DNA of 64,000 nt from Mycolicibacterium iranicum (GCF_001650495.1 NZ_LWCS01000030.1:1-64000), one strand, 5' to 3'; shown: positions 34,414 through 43,329, numbered from the stretch's first letter. Notes: generated from the letters alone by a model not told the origin. Program-made: numbers and translations.

Positions 34414-35778
34414 ATGAACTCGCTCACTACCCCCTCGGCGGCCCGCCTACCGGAGGCGACCAGGCTCCCCGGCCCGGTTTTGCTCGCCGGCTGGATCTAT
34501 TTCCGCAGACGTCTTCTGACCGGACTTCAGTGCCGCCACGGGTCGACCTTCACCATGAAGATGGCGCCCTACGGGCGCTGCGTCGTGTTGACCACCGCCG
34601 ATCTGACCAAGGAACTCTTCACCGCCAGTACTGAGATCGCCGGTAACGGGGTCCCCAACCTCGGCAACGTCCTCGGGCCCGGGTCGACGTTCGCACTGGA
34701 GGGCGAAGCGCACCGACGCCGACGCAAGCTCCTGGTACCGCCCTTCCACGGCAGACAGATGAGGGCCCACGAGCAGCTCATGATCGAGGAGACCCGCCGC
34801 GAGGCCACGACGTGGCGGATGGGCGAGGAGATGGAGTCCGCCGAGCCATTCATGCGCTTGACGCTCAACATCATCCTGCGCGCCGTCCTCGGCGCCGAAG
34901 GCGCACACCTGGAGCAGTTGCGACGCATCATGCCGCCGATGGTGGAACTCGGAGCCAAGCTGACCGCCTCACCGTTCGCCGACCCCGACCGCAGATGGGG
35001 GGCTTGGGCACGATTCCGCTCGATGCGTGCCGAGTATGACGCAGTGGTGCTCGACCTCATCGCGGCCACGCGCGCCGATCCGACGCTGTCCGAACGCGAC
35101 GACGTCCTGGCCATGCTGGTGCAGAGCACCTACGAGGACGGCGAAGCGATGACCGACACCGAGATCGCCGATGAGCTTTTCACCCTGCTCGGCGCAGGGC
35201 ACGAGACCACGGCCAACACACTTGCCTGGGCCGTCGAACGCCTGCGACGCCATCCTGCGCTCCTCGACCGACTCGTCGAGGAGATCGATCGAGGTGGAAC
35301 CGAGCTGTTGGCAGCCACGGTGCTCGAGGTCCAGCGCACCCGGCCGGTTGTTACCGAGGTCGCGCGGATGATCGCCGGGGAGCCCCTGCAACTGGGCCAG
35401 TGGGTGATCCCGCCGGGCTACCAGATTGTGGTCGCGCTCGACCAGGTACAGCTCGACGAGAACGTTTTCCCTGACCCCATGACGTTCCACCCCGACCGGT
35501 TCATTGGCGCCAAACCCGGTATGTACTCCTGGATTCCGTTTGGTGGTGGCACCCGCCGGTGCATCGGTGCCGCCTTCGCCGACATGGAGATGAACGTCGT
35601 GTTGCGCACCTTGCTGCAGGACTATGAGCTGTCCCCCACGACAGCCCCGGACGAGAAGTGGCGCTCCCGGGGTGTGGCCTGGACCCCGGGCGACGGTGGC
35701 CGGGCCGTCTGGCATCGCCGCACTGTGCCGCAGGTCGTCGGCAGGGTCGACGCCGCGGTCGGCGAGGTCGTGGCGTGA
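34414..35778 (+). CDS. Cytochrome P450
   Basis: A 454-aa bacterial P450. The I-helix oxygen-binding motif is LLGAGHETTANT (about 258-269), the ExxR motif is EVQR (about 305), and the heme motif is FGGGTRRCIG with the proximal Cys near residue 382. ATG 34414 with AGGGAGA upstream gives the proper length; a longer frame upstream crosses the operator and is rejected. The N-terminus RLPGPVLLAGWIYFRR resembles the mycobacterial CYP138-type group with eukaryote-like features. Redox partners are not encoded beside it. It shares one nucleotide with the hydrolase gene, so the two are co-translated. Confidence 0.88.
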   Translation: MNSLTTPSAARLPEATRLPGPVLLAGWIYFRRRLLTGLQCRHGSTFTMKMAPYGRCVVLTTADLTKELFTASTEIAGNGVPNLGNVLGPGSTFALEGEAHRRRRKLLVPPFHGRQMRAHEQLMIEETRREATTWRMGEEMESAEPFMRLTLNIILRAVLGAEGAHLEQLRRIMPPMVELGAKLTASPFADPDRRWGAWARFRSMRAEYDAVVLDLIAATRADPTLSERDDVLAMLVQSTYEDGEAMTDTEIADELFTLLGAGHETTANTLAWAVERLRRHPALLDRLVEEIDRGGTELLAATVLEVQRTRPVVTEVARMIAGEPLQLGQWVIPPGYQIVVALDQVQLDENVFPDPMTFHPDRFIGAKPGMYSWIPFGGGTRRCIGAAFADMEMNVVLRTLLQDYELSPTTAPDEKWRSRGVAWTPGDGGRAVWHRRTVPQVVGRVDAAVGEVVA

Positions 35779-36764
35779 TGACCGACCCCCGTGAGGAGTT
35801 CGCCGATGTCGGCCAAGGGATCACGTTGTGCTTCGAGCAGATCGGTGACGCCGATGCGACGCCACTGCTGCTCGTCGCCGGACTGGGCCAGCAACTGCTG
35901 TCCTGGCCGTTACCGCTGTGCGAGGCACTGGCCGGGCGCGGTTTTCGGGTGATTCGCTTCGATAACCGCGACAGCGGCCGGTCGACTCACGCGAGCGCGA
36001 AGCCCCCCGGGCTGCTGGCCATGCTCACCGGTCGCTACCCCAGCGATACCTATGGTCTCCACCACCTGGCCCGCGACACCGTAGGGCTGCTGGACGCGCT
36101 GGCGATTGAACGGGCCCATGTCTTCGGCGCGTCGATGGGCGGCATGATCGCGCAGGTCGTTGCCAGCCGGTGGCCGCAGCGAGTGGCCAGCCTGACCTCC
36201 ATGTTCTCCACCACCGGTGCGCCGCGCATCGGACGGCCCGCCTGGTCGACCTGGTTGAGGATGCTCGCCTCGCCACCGTCCTCGGCCCACGAGGCCGCCG
36301 ACGCCGATGTCGCGACGTACGCTCACATCGGCTCCGTTGGCTTCCCGCAGGACGAAGCCTGGATACGCGACCACGCCGCTGCGGCCTGGCGCCGCGACCC
36401 GAGCCCCGACGGAGCCTCCCGGCAGCTTGCGGCGATACTGGCCACCGGCGACCGCACTGCCGAACTCGCTCGCATAATCGCGCCGACACTGGTGATCCAC
36501 GGAGACCGCGACCGGATGGTCGCCACATCGGGCGGCCGGGCCACCCACCGGGCCATCGGGCATTCGCGACTGTGGGTCGTACCCGGACTGGGCCACGACT
36601 ACCCTCCTGCGTTCTGGCCGCAGCTCGTTGACGCCGTCGCCGACCAGGCGGGCACCACCGACCTGCCGCCGCAAGTGCGCGGCGATGTCCAGGCTGCGGC
36701 CGCCCCAGGCACCTTCAGCTCGACCATCCAGAAACGGAGAAGCGGTGCACCATCAGAGGCCTGA
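35778..36764 (+). CDS. Alpha/beta hydrolase
   Basis: Start ATG 35778 overlaps the P450 stop (TGATG). The 328-aa protein has the strand FRVIRFDNRDSGRST, the nucleophile elbow GASMGGMIA (Ser119), an acid in VIHGDRDRMV and the catalytic His in PGLGHDYPPAFW. This is the typical HTH-lyase/esterase-like bacterial hydrolase of about 300 aa. With the P450 it likely modifies an ester substrate, as LipR-type hydrolases do in the mymA locus. The last 30 residues are low in order. Confidence 0.82.
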   Translation: MTDPREEFADVGQGITLCFEQIGDADATPLLLVAGLGQQLLSWPLPLCEALAGRGFRVIRFDNRDSGRSTHASAKPPGLLAMLTGRYPSDTYGLHHLARDTVGLLDALAIERAHVFGASMGGMIAQVVASRWPQRVASLTSMFSTTGAPRIGRPAWSTWLRMLASPPSSAHEAADADVATYAHIGSVGFPQDEAWIRDHAAAAWRRDPSPDGASRQLAAILATGDRTAELARIIAPTLVIHGDRDRMVATSGGRATHRAIGHSRLWVVPGLGHDYPPAFWPQLVDAVADQAGTTDLPPQVRGDVQAAAAPGTFSSTIQKRRSGAPSEA

Positions 36765-36773
36765 TCCGCTCGC

Positions 36774-36862
36774 CGCCACACTGCGGTCATCACCGGCGCG
36801 GCTTCGGGCATAGGGCGGACGATCGAGCAGCGGCTTGCTCGATACGGCTGCCGCCCGATAGG
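36774..36862 (+). pseudogene. N-terminal remnant of a short-chain dehydrogenase
   Basis: In one frame the DNA reads TAVITGAASGIGRTIEQRLA followed by RYGCRP, the complete Rossmann start of an SDR, with no upstream start codon. Homology ends after about 28 residues. It is a scar of a gene that once followed the hydrolase. The SDR at 40514 has a similar N-terminus. Confidence 0.65.
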
Positions 36863-36864
36863 AC

Positions 36865-37218
36865 GTGCGGCGAATCGCTCGGAGCTTCCCCGGGCCACTC
36901 GATAAGATCTCGCACGGCAGGCCGATGTTCCACGCCCCGAGAGCTTGGTCTGTAGGGCGACATTCCAAGCAGTCGGCGGGCGAGATGGTCCGCCACGGCC
37001 ACTCCCCCTTGATCCGACCGAGCGGCCGCATGAGCCAGGACAGCAAGTTCCTCTGCCTGATGTACCCGAGTCCCTTTGTTGGTTGGGCCTGGATCTGCGG
37101 CGACGGCAGTGACTCGAACCCTGATCGGGAGGAGGTGGCGAAGCTGATCGACAGGTCATACCGGTTGTGGCCACCAAGAGAATTCATCGCCCAACTCGAG
37201 ACCCAAGGAGCGTCGTGA
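36865..37218 (+). pseudogene. Possible MmcQ/YjbR-like C-terminal remnant upstream of the acyl-CoA ligase
   Basis: The frame ends PSPFVGWAWICGDGSDSN then REEVAKLIDRSYRLWPPREF, which resembles the C-terminus of MmcQ/YjbR-type proteins ('aPyvGr.gWv....el..li..SYRlvAPk.l'). The first 60 residues look random and Arg/Pro-rich. Its stop overlaps the ligase GTG by 4 bp (GTGA), suggesting the ancestral gene was coupled to the ligase. Likely the surviving end of a deleted gene. Confidence 0.4.
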
Positions 37219-38822
37219 CATTTGCCAGCCCATACCCTGAGGTCGAGATTCCGGACACCGGTGTCTACGACTACCTGTTCGGCGAATTATCAGACGCCGA
37301 TGCCAATCGAGTGGCGCTGGTGGACGCCCCGACGGGCACCGAGCTGACCTACCGGGGTCTGATCACCCGGATCGACGCCTTCGCCGCGGGTCTGGCGGAC
37401 CGCGGAATCGGTGTCGGCGACGTCGTGGGCCTGCTCTCCCCCAACAGCTCGGGCTTCGCAGTCGCGTTCCACGGCATCCTGCGCGCCGGGGCGACGGCCA
37501 CCACCATCAACGCGCTGTTCACCGCCAAGGACATTGCCACGCAGTTGACCGACGCGCACGCCACGATGCTCATCACCGTCTCCGCACTGCTGCCCCAGGC
37601 CGCCGAAGGCGCTGCGCACGCCGGCCTGTCCCCCAGCGAGGTAGTAGTGCTCGACGGCGCCGGCGAAGCCGCTGCGGCCAAGCATCTAAGTGTCGATGAT
37701 CTGCTGGCCTGCGGCGCCGACGCCCCCATGGTCTCGTTCGACGCCGCGACACATCTGGCGGCCCTGCCCTACAGTTCCGGGACAACGGGCAATCCCAAGG
37801 GCGTCATGCTCACCCATCGCAACCTCGTGGCCAACGTCGCACAGTTCAGTTCCATCCAGGGGATCACCGCCGATGACGTGATCATCGCCGTGCTCCCGTT
37901 CTTCCACATCTACGGGATGACAGTTCTGCTCAACGCCGCGTTGCGCGCCCGGGCCCGGCTGGTCATCATGCCGTCCTTCGATCTGCAGAAGTTCCTGACC
38001 AACATCGAGAACCACCGATGCACCGTTGGCTACATCGCCCCGCCGGTCGCGGTCGCGTTGGCCAAGCACCCAGTCATCGACCAGTTCGATCTGTCGTCAC
38101 TGAAGGTCGTCATGTCGGGCGCCGCACCCCTGGACGAGGATCTGGGCCATGCCGTCGCCAAGCGGATCAGCTGCCGGGTTGTGCAGGGCTACGGGATGAG
38201 TGAACTCTCCCCGGTGAGCCACTGCATGCCCTTCGACGGTGGTGAGCAAAGCGTCGGGGTGACCCCGCCCCTGAGCTCAGTGGGCTGGACCGTGCCGAAT
38301 GCCGTCAGCAAGATCATCAACCCGGAAACCGGCGCCGAAATCGGCATTCCGGAGTCGGGTCGTAGCGAGGCCGGCGAATTGTGGTTCTCCGGCCCCAATG
38401 TGATGGCCGGCTATCTGGGCAACGACAAGGCGACTTCCGAGACCATCGACGGCGACGGGTTCCTGCACACCGGCGACATGGCGTGTGTGGACTCCACTGG
38501 TTGCGTGTACATCGTCGACCGGCTCAAGGAACTGATCAAGTACAAGGGGTATCAGGTGCCGCCCGCCGAACTCGAGGCCCTGCTGCTGACCCATCCCGGC
38601 ATCGCCGATGCCGCCGTCATCGGTGTCACCGATGCTGACGGTGAGGAGATCCCGAAAGCGTTTGTCGTCAAGCAGTCCGGCGCCACCGTCGACGAAGAAC
38701 AGGTCATGGCGTTCGTGGCCGACAACGTCGCGCCGTACAAGAAGGTGCGCCGGGTGGAGTTCATCGACGCCATACCGAAGTCGGCGTCCGGGAAAATACT
38801 GCGCAAGGACCTGCGGGGCTAG
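37215..38822 (+). CDS. AMP-binding acyl-CoA / 4-coumarate-CoA ligase-type synthetase
   Basis: GTG 37215 has AAGGAG at 37204-37209. The 535-aa protein has the ATP motif SSGTTGNPKGVMLTHRN (about 187-203), the acyl pocket stretch LPFFHIYGMTVLLN, the A5 motif QGYGMSELSP, the hinge motif DRLKELIKYKGYQV and the catalytic Lys motif PKSASGKILRKDL near the C-terminus. It forms an acyl-adenylate then a CoA thioester of a fatty or aromatic acid. In gene order it follows the P450/hydrolase pair and may feed or receive their products. It resembles FadD13-like ligases of the mymA locus in context. Confidence 0.87.
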   Translation: MTFASPYPEVEIPDTGVYDYLFGELSDADANRVALVDAPTGTELTYRGLITRIDAFAAGLADRGIGVGDVVGLLSPNSSGFAVAFHGILRAGATATTINALFTAKDIATQLTDAHATMLITVSALLPQAAEGAAHAGLSPSEVVVLDGAGEAAAAKHLSVDDLLACGADAPMVSFDAATHLAALPYSSGTTGNPKGVMLTHRNLVANVAQFSSIQGITADDVIIAVLPFFHIYGMTVLLNAALRARARLVIMPSFDLQKFLTNIENHRCTVGYIAPPVAVALAKHPVIDQFDLSSLKVVMSGAAPLDEDLGHAVAKRISCRVVQGYGMSELSPVSHCMPFDGGEQSVGVTPPLSSVGWTVPNAVSKIINPETGAEIGIPESGRSEAGELWFSGPNVMAGYLGNDKATSETIDGDGFLHTGDMACVDSTGCVYIVDRLKELIKYKGYQVPPAELEALLLTHPGIADAAVIGVTDADGEEIPKAFVVKQSGATVDEEQVMAFVADNVAPYKKVRRVEFIDAIPKSASGKILRKDLRG

Positions 38823-38874
38823 CTGCGGCGACCCTCGGTCTGATCACCGCGCCCACGATGACGATTGCACTGAG

Positions 38875-38922
38875 GCGAGTCTGCGCCGCCGAGCGGCGGC
38901 CCAGACTCGCTACAATCCGTCC
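38875..38922 (+). promoter_or_regulatory. Hairpin operator plus -10 element for the TetR gene (leaderless)
   Basis: GCGAGTCTG (38875-38883) pairs with CAGACTCGC (38902-38910); inside, GCCGCC pairs with GGCGGC around a 4-nt loop. TACAAT (38911-38916) follows immediately and is a good -10 element, putting +1 at about 38923, the A of ATG. The structure may be the TetR operator or the ligase terminator, or serve as both. Confidence 0.55.
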
Positions 38923-39579
38923 ATGGCTGGCGTCGTAGGGAAAAGGCGCGCAGCGATGAGTCATTCCGCTCCTCTGCCGGGCTCAGTCCCCGTCGTCGAC
39001 GCGCACGAGCGCCTAATCCGAGCCCTGGCGCAGTCCATCGAAGTCAAGGGCTACCGCAAGACCGCTGTTACCGACGTGGTCAGCCTGGCCAAGGCATCTC
39101 GTCGGACCTTCTACCGTGTCTTCGGGACCAAAGACGACGCCCTCTTGGCGCTGATGAAGGATGTCAACGCCAGTCTGATCGCGGATCTGCGTGCGGCGGT
39201 AGACCCGCGACTGTCGTGGAAGTCGCAGGTGGACAAGGCGATCCGCGTCTATTTCGCTCATGTCGAACGGTGGCCGGCGGTCCACCTGTGCTCCATTCGC
39301 GAACTCCCCTACCTGGGAGAGATCGCCGAGCCGGTGATCCGCCAGAGCAACGACGCCTTCGCCTCCCTCATCACCACCATGACCGACAACGAGCAGTTTC
39401 GGCGCGCCGGAATCGAACCCGCCACCCGGCTGCACGCGATGATGGTCCAAGGCGCGCTGAATGAACTCGTCGCCGACATCCTGCAGTCATCCGGCCGGAT
39501 CGCCGACGGAGTGGATCTGGCGATAGCCAGCACGGCGGCACTGCTGTCACTTGACGTCGACACGCCGCAACCGACCTGA
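38923..39579 (+). CDS. TetR-family regulator of the oxidation cluster
   Basis: From ATG 38923 (leaderless, see promoter) the protein has 218 residues. HTH: LIRALAQSIEVKGYRKTAVT then VVSLAKASRRTFYRVFGTKD. The C-terminal domain begins ALLALMKDVNASLIADLRAA. A second ATG at 38956 has no ribosome site. It is convergent with the SMR genes (21-bp gap) and lies between the two sets of genes that carry the GGGTACT-N4-AGTACCC operator, making it the natural candidate regulator of both. Confidence 0.84.
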   Translation: MAGVVGKRRAAMSHSAPLPGSVPVVDAHERLIRALAQSIEVKGYRKTAVTDVVSLAKASRRTFYRVFGTKDDALLALMKDVNASLIADLRAAVDPRLSWKSQVDKAIRVYFAHVERWPAVHLCSIRELPYLGEIAEPVIRQSNDAFASLITTMTDNEQFRRAGIEPATRLHAMMVQGALNELVADILQSSGRIADGVDLAIASTAALLSLDVDTPQPT

Positions 39580-39599
39580 GACTCACACGGTCAGATGCG

Positions 39600-39917
39600 T
39601 CAGTGCCCCGCCTCCACGAGCCACACCCCCACAACGATCACCAAGATGCCGCATGCCATGGTCCGCGTCAGCGGCTCTCGCAGGAACAGCCGTGCGAAGA
39701 TCGCTGTTAGCGCCACTCCGCACGCCGCCCACACGCCATAGGCGATCCCGATTGGCAGGCCGAGCGACAGGCTACGGGCCAGGCAGGAAAAGGCGATCAC
39801 GTAACCGAGGATCACGACCAAGTACCACGACGGACGGCCGCGGTCCACGGCGATTTTGAGGCACAGAGTCGCGCTCACCTCGCTGAGGATCGCGAATCCT
39901 AGAATCCACCACTGCAT
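39600..39917 (-). CDS. SMR-family multidrug transporter subunit (short)
   Basis: A 105-aa four-helix protein: MQWWILGFAILSEVSATLCL begins TM1 with the essential membrane Glu in 'ILSEVSAT'. Later segments are WYLVVILGYVIAFSCLARSL and GIAYGVWAACGVALTAIF with the SMR 'Y..W...G'. It overlaps its partner by one base; with it forms a probable heterodimer like EbrAB. Export of lipophilic cations or cluster products is inferred. Confidence 0.86.
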   Translation of the reverse strand: MQWWILGFAILSEVSATLCLKIAVDRGRPSWYLVVILGYVIAFSCLARSLSLGLPIGIAYGVWAACGVALTAIFARLFLREPLTRTMACGILVIVVGVWLVEAGH

Positions 39918-40342
39918 CAGAGCTCCTGGCCGATCCGCCGGTGACCAGCCTGCGCGCCCCACTCGACCAGAACGACCCCCACGACGATCAGGGCAATGCC
40001 GCCCACCGACGTGCCGGAGAGTGTGTGGCCGAACAGCAGGGCGGCGCACAGGGCGGTCAGGGCGACGCCGCTGGCTGCCCAAATGCCGTACGCCACCCCG
40101 ACCGCCGTGCCCGACTTCAGAATGCGCACCAGAAGTGCAAACCCGACGCCATACCCGAGGACGACCACCAGATACCACCAGGGGTGTTCCACTGCTGCCT
40201 GCATAGCCAGCGACGCCCCCACCTCGGCGGTAATCGCGCAGCTCAGCAAACCCAGAGGAGTTGTCCCCGCCCGCGCCCCCGTGGCCCGGCGCAAACGCCG
40301 GGCACCGGGGTTTCCCGGGTATCGCACCCCATCTTCATTCAT
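39917..40342 (-). CDS. SMR-family transporter subunit (long)
   Basis: A 141-aa SMR protein with an extra 30-residue basic N-terminus (MNEDGVRYPGNPGARRLRRA) before TM1 (LLSCAITAEVGASLAMQAAV, with Glu). WYLVVVLGYGVGFALLVRIL and GVAYGIWAASGVALTAL match its partner. The stop and the partner's ATG share one base. Its promoter region contains the conserved palindromes at 40386-40427. Confidence 0.84.
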   Translation of the reverse strand: MNEDGVRYPGNPGARRLRRATGARAGTTPLGLLSCAITAEVGASLAMQAAVEHPWWYLVVVLGYGVGFALLVRILKSGTAVGVAYGIWAASGVALTALCAALLFGHTLSGTSVGGIALIVVGVVLVEWGAQAGHRRIGQEL

Positions 40343-40385
40343 CAACAAGCCTCTCCGTCCCCGAACAACGTCGCTTGACGCCCAT

Positions 40386-40427
40386 GGGTACTCTAGAGTA
40401 CCCATGGGGTAGGTACTCCGTAGTACC
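40386..40427. promoter_or_regulatory. Two GGTACT-N4-AGTACC operators in the SMR/SDR divergent promoter
   Basis: Site 1: GGGTACT (40386-40392), CTAG, AGTACCC (40397-40403), embedded in a 28-bp perfect palindrome (40381-40408). Site 2: GGTACT (40412-40417), CCGT, AGTACC (40422-40427). Both keep the 4-bp spacer seen at the P450 promoter. They sit between the SMR start (40342) and the SDR start (40514). Confidence 0.75.
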
Positions 40428-40513
40428 GACGATCGACTGGGGTCACGCGCCTCGCACGAGCGGAAAAGCGACACGTCACCGCGGCCCGCGTCCGCATCTG
40501 GAGAGGAACACCG

Positions 40514-41383
40514 ATGTTCAATCGCAGAACGACACTGACCGGCAGGACCGTGGTCATCACCGGCGCCGGCTCCGGCATCGGCCGGGCGCTGGCGCACCGG
40601 CTCTCGACAGCGGGATGTCCCGTCGCAATCGCCGACGTCGACGAGGTCGGCCTCAAGGAGACCTTGTCGATGCTCTCTGGCGCGTGCCTGACCCACGTGG
40701 TGGACGTACGCGACGCCGCGGCGGTGGGTGAGTTCGCCGCGCAGGTGGCATCGTGGGCGCCCGCGCCGATCGGAGCGGTCTTCAACAACGCCGGCGTCGC
40801 CCTGAGCGCGAGCATCCGCAACGGTGTCAGCGACGACGAGGACTGGCTGCACGAGATCAACTACCGAGGCGTTGTGAACGGCACGCGCGCCTTCCTGCCA
40901 CAGTTGCTAGGTCAGTCCGCCGGCGCGATCGTCAACACCTCCAGCGTCTACGGTCTCATCGGAGTCGGCAACGAGAGCGCCTACTGCGCCTCGAAGTTCG
41001 CCGTGCGTGGATTCACGGAGTCACTGCGTCACGAGTTGCGCGGCACGGGCGTCCGGGCGGTCACCATCCACCCCGGTGGGGTCAAAACCAACATCGCCCG
41101 CAACGGCCGTCTCCGTGAGGACACGGAAGGGTGGGGACGAACACCGGATGACATCGCCGAAGAGTTCGAAGCGCTTGCGATGACGACGCCGGAGGCGGCG
41201 GCGGACATCATCGTCGAAGGGGTCGAGCGAGGACAGTCGCGGATCCTCGTCGGCATCGACGCCAAGGTCATCGACGCGCTGGTCCGGCTGGCACCGACCC
41301 GCTACCCCATCGGCATTGCCGCGGTGCAAGCGGCTCTCAGCTCGCGTGCGGCGAAGCGGCTGGGCACGGTGATGGCCCGATGA
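40514..41383 (+). CDS. Short-chain dehydrogenase/reductase
   Basis: A 289-aa SDR: VVITGAGSGIGRAL (TGAGSGIG 16-23), DVDE after strand 2, FNNAGVALS, NTSSVYGLI with the catalytic Ser, and AYCASKFAVRG with Tyr/Lys (157-161). The C-terminal extension (about 190-289) fits the SadH-like group of longer mycobacterial SDRs. ATG 40514 has GAGAGGA upstream. Its stop overlaps the monooxygenase ATG by 4 bp. Oxidises or reduces an alcohol/ketone, plausibly supplying the ketone for the next enzyme. Confidence 0.87.
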   Translation: MFNRRTTLTGRTVVITGAGSGIGRALAHRLSTAGCPVAIADVDEVGLKETLSMLSGACLTHVVDVRDAAAVGEFAAQVASWAPAPIGAVFNNAGVALSASIRNGVSDDEDWLHEINYRGVVNGTRAFLPQLLGQSAGAIVNTSSVYGLIGVGNESAYCASKFAVRGFTESLRHELRGTGVRAVTIHPGGVKTNIARNGRLREDTEGWGRTPDDIAEEFEALAMTTPEAAADIIVEGVERGQSRILVGIDAKVIDALVRLAPTRYPIGIAAVQAALSSRAAKRLGTVMAR

Positions 41384-42921
41384 GCACCGCGGAGCGACTC
41401 GACATCTTGATTGTCGGTGCCGGCCTGTCAGGCATCGGCACCGCCCACCACCTGAAGTCTGCGCATCCGGATCGTAGCTTCGCCATTCTGGAATCACGCC
41501 CGCAGATCGGCGGTACGTGGGATCTGTTCCGGTATCCCGGCATCCGCTCGGACTCCGATATGCACACCCTGGGCTACCGGTTCCGGCCGTGGACCGCCGC
41601 CAAGTCCATCGCCGACGGCGCTTCCATTCTGGACTACATCAGATCCACGGCAACCGAGAGCGGCATCGACGCCCACATCCGGTTCGGGCACAGGGTCGTG
41701 GCCGCCGACTGGTCCGCAGCCACCTCGACCTGGCGGGTCAAGGTGATTGCGGGGGAAACCACCCGGTTCTTCGAGTGCTCATTCCTGGTCATGTGCTCGG
41801 GCTACTACTCCTACGATGCCGGCTACACCCCTGAACTGAAGGGCATCGATACCTTTGAGGGTCGGGTAGTCCATCCGCAGCAGTGGCCTGAGGACCTCGA
41901 TCACTCTGGCCGGGACATCGTGGTCATCGGCAGCGGCGCGACCGCCGTGACGCTGGTGCCCGCCCTCGCGAAGTCCGCGGCTCACGTGACGATGCTGCAA
42001 CGCTCGCCCACCTACATCATGTCCGTCCCCTCCCAGGACGTCATCGCCAACACCCTGCGTCGGCTCGTGGGTTCACAGTTGTCCTATCGGCTCACGCGAT
42101 GGAAGAACGTGGCCACGGCCTGGGCCGTGTATGAGTTGAGCCGCCGGTGCCCGAGCATCATCAAAGCAATGGTGCGCAAGAACGTCGCTGAACACTTGCC
42201 GGCAGCCGACGTCGATGCGCACTTCACCCCCAGCTACCAGCCGTGGGATCAGCGGCTGTGCGCGGCCCCAGACGGCGACCTGTTCCGATCGCTGAAGTCC
42301 GGACGGGCGTCAGTGGTGACCGACACCATCGACACCTTCACCGACGTAGGCATACGGCTGACGTCAGGCACAACACTGCGAGCCGACATCGTGGTCACCG
42401 CAACAGGACTGGACCTACTCTTCTTCGGCGGCATCGACCTCCGCGTCAACGGAAATCGGGTGAACGTAGCCGAGGCCTTCGCTTACAAGGGCATGATGCT
42501 CAGCGACGTCCCCAACTTCGTGTACACGCTGGGCTACACCAACTCCTCGTGGACCTTGAAGGCCGATCTGGTCAGCCAGTACCTGTGTCGGCTCATCGAT
42601 TTCATGGACAGCCACGGCTACACCAGCTGCGTGCCGCACCCCGATGACCTGACGATGCCGCGCCGGCCGCTGTTCGACTTCGAGGCCGGCTACGTCAAAC
42701 GGGCGCTCGACCGCATGCCCAGCAGCGGGCCCCGCGCACCATGGCGACAAGGCATGAACTACATCGAAGACGTCATCACGATGCGACACCGCGCCATCGA
42801 CGACGGAGTGCTGCAGTTCCACAGGACCGAACACGCGCAGCCCGGACAGGACCCGTCCACTGCGGAAAACCATCGCCCCGACCCCAGCCACTGCGAAACG
42901 GGGGGGTCACGTCGTTCGTGA
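41380..42921 (+). CDS. FAD-dependent Baeyer-Villiger-type monooxygenase
   Basis: A 513-aa class B flavoprotein. FAD motif IVGAGLSGIGT (11-21), the type I Baeyer-Villiger fingerprint FEGRVVHPQQWP (159-170, FxGxxxHxxxWP) and the NADPH motif VIGSGATAV (182-190) are all intact. Family members insert oxygen next to ketones or oxidise sulfur; EthA and MymA of M. tuberculosis are relatives. It is translationally coupled to the SDR and shares its operator. The C-terminus is polar and disordered. Confidence 0.88.
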   Translation: MSTAERLDILIVGAGLSGIGTAHHLKSAHPDRSFAILESRPQIGGTWDLFRYPGIRSDSDMHTLGYRFRPWTAAKSIADGASILDYIRSTATESGIDAHIRFGHRVVAADWSAATSTWRVKVIAGETTRFFECSFLVMCSGYYSYDAGYTPELKGIDTFEGRVVHPQQWPEDLDHSGRDIVVIGSGATAVTLVPALAKSAAHVTMLQRSPTYIMSVPSQDVIANTLRRLVGSQLSYRLTRWKNVATAWAVYELSRRCPSIIKAMVRKNVAEHLPAADVDAHFTPSYQPWDQRLCAAPDGDLFRSLKSGRASVVTDTIDTFTDVGIRLTSGTTLRADIVVTATGLDLLFFGGIDLRVNGNRVNVAEAFAYKGMMLSDVPNFVYTLGYTNSSWTLKADLVSQYLCRLIDFMDSHGYTSCVPHPDDLTMPRRPLFDFEAGYVKRALDRMPSSGPRAPWRQGMNYIEDVITMRHRAIDDGVLQFHRTEHAQPGQDPSTAENHRPDPSHCETGGSRRS

Positions 42922-43329
42922 GTATTCGTCCAGGGATGAAATCCACAGCGAGACCCCGCAGCGGGGAGCAAGCCCCTTGAGCAGGCATCGCGCTGACACG
43001 TGGAAGAGGCCCGCTTGGGATGTCGCTGAGGACATGGAAAGCCCCGCCAGCATCCTCGACTGCCCGCCGCACCACGGCCTGAGGGCTGCAGCTGCTTCGA
43101 AGAACAGCGAGGTCATCGACACCATCGAGGCGCACAACGTCTGGTGCCCGTCGGCCTTCAATCCGCACGAGTTGGGGCATCAGTTGGGTGTGCGGGTCAT
43201 ACCGTCGACAGCCACAGCAGCGGGCGGGCGATGTCATCGACCGGGGTCATGCCATCGTGCCACTCGAAGCACCGCCGTCGTCCGGACCGCTTACTGCAAG
43301 GCTCCTTCCACATGTAAAGGCGAGCTGAA
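42922..43329. other. Intergenic region without supported gene
   Basis: About 400 bp between the monooxygenase and the sigma factor. Frames on both strands are open but have no ribosome site and no recognisable domain; the minus-strand text looks like a decayed gene. AAGGCGAG before 43330 is a possible ribosome site for the sigma gene. Confidence 0.35.

Noticed and set aside
34969..35715. Long minus-strand frame opposite the P450
   Set aside because: Shadow of the P450 coding frame; Gly/His/Arg-rich text with no motif.
37095..37130. tRNA T-loop-like word (GGTTCGAGTC on the minus strand)
   Set aside because: The flanking bases do not form a T-stem and no acceptor or anticodon arm could be found.
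42776..43237. Minus-strand frame in the gap before the sigma factor
   Set aside because: Some protein-like text but no ribosome site or domain; could at most be a decayed gene.
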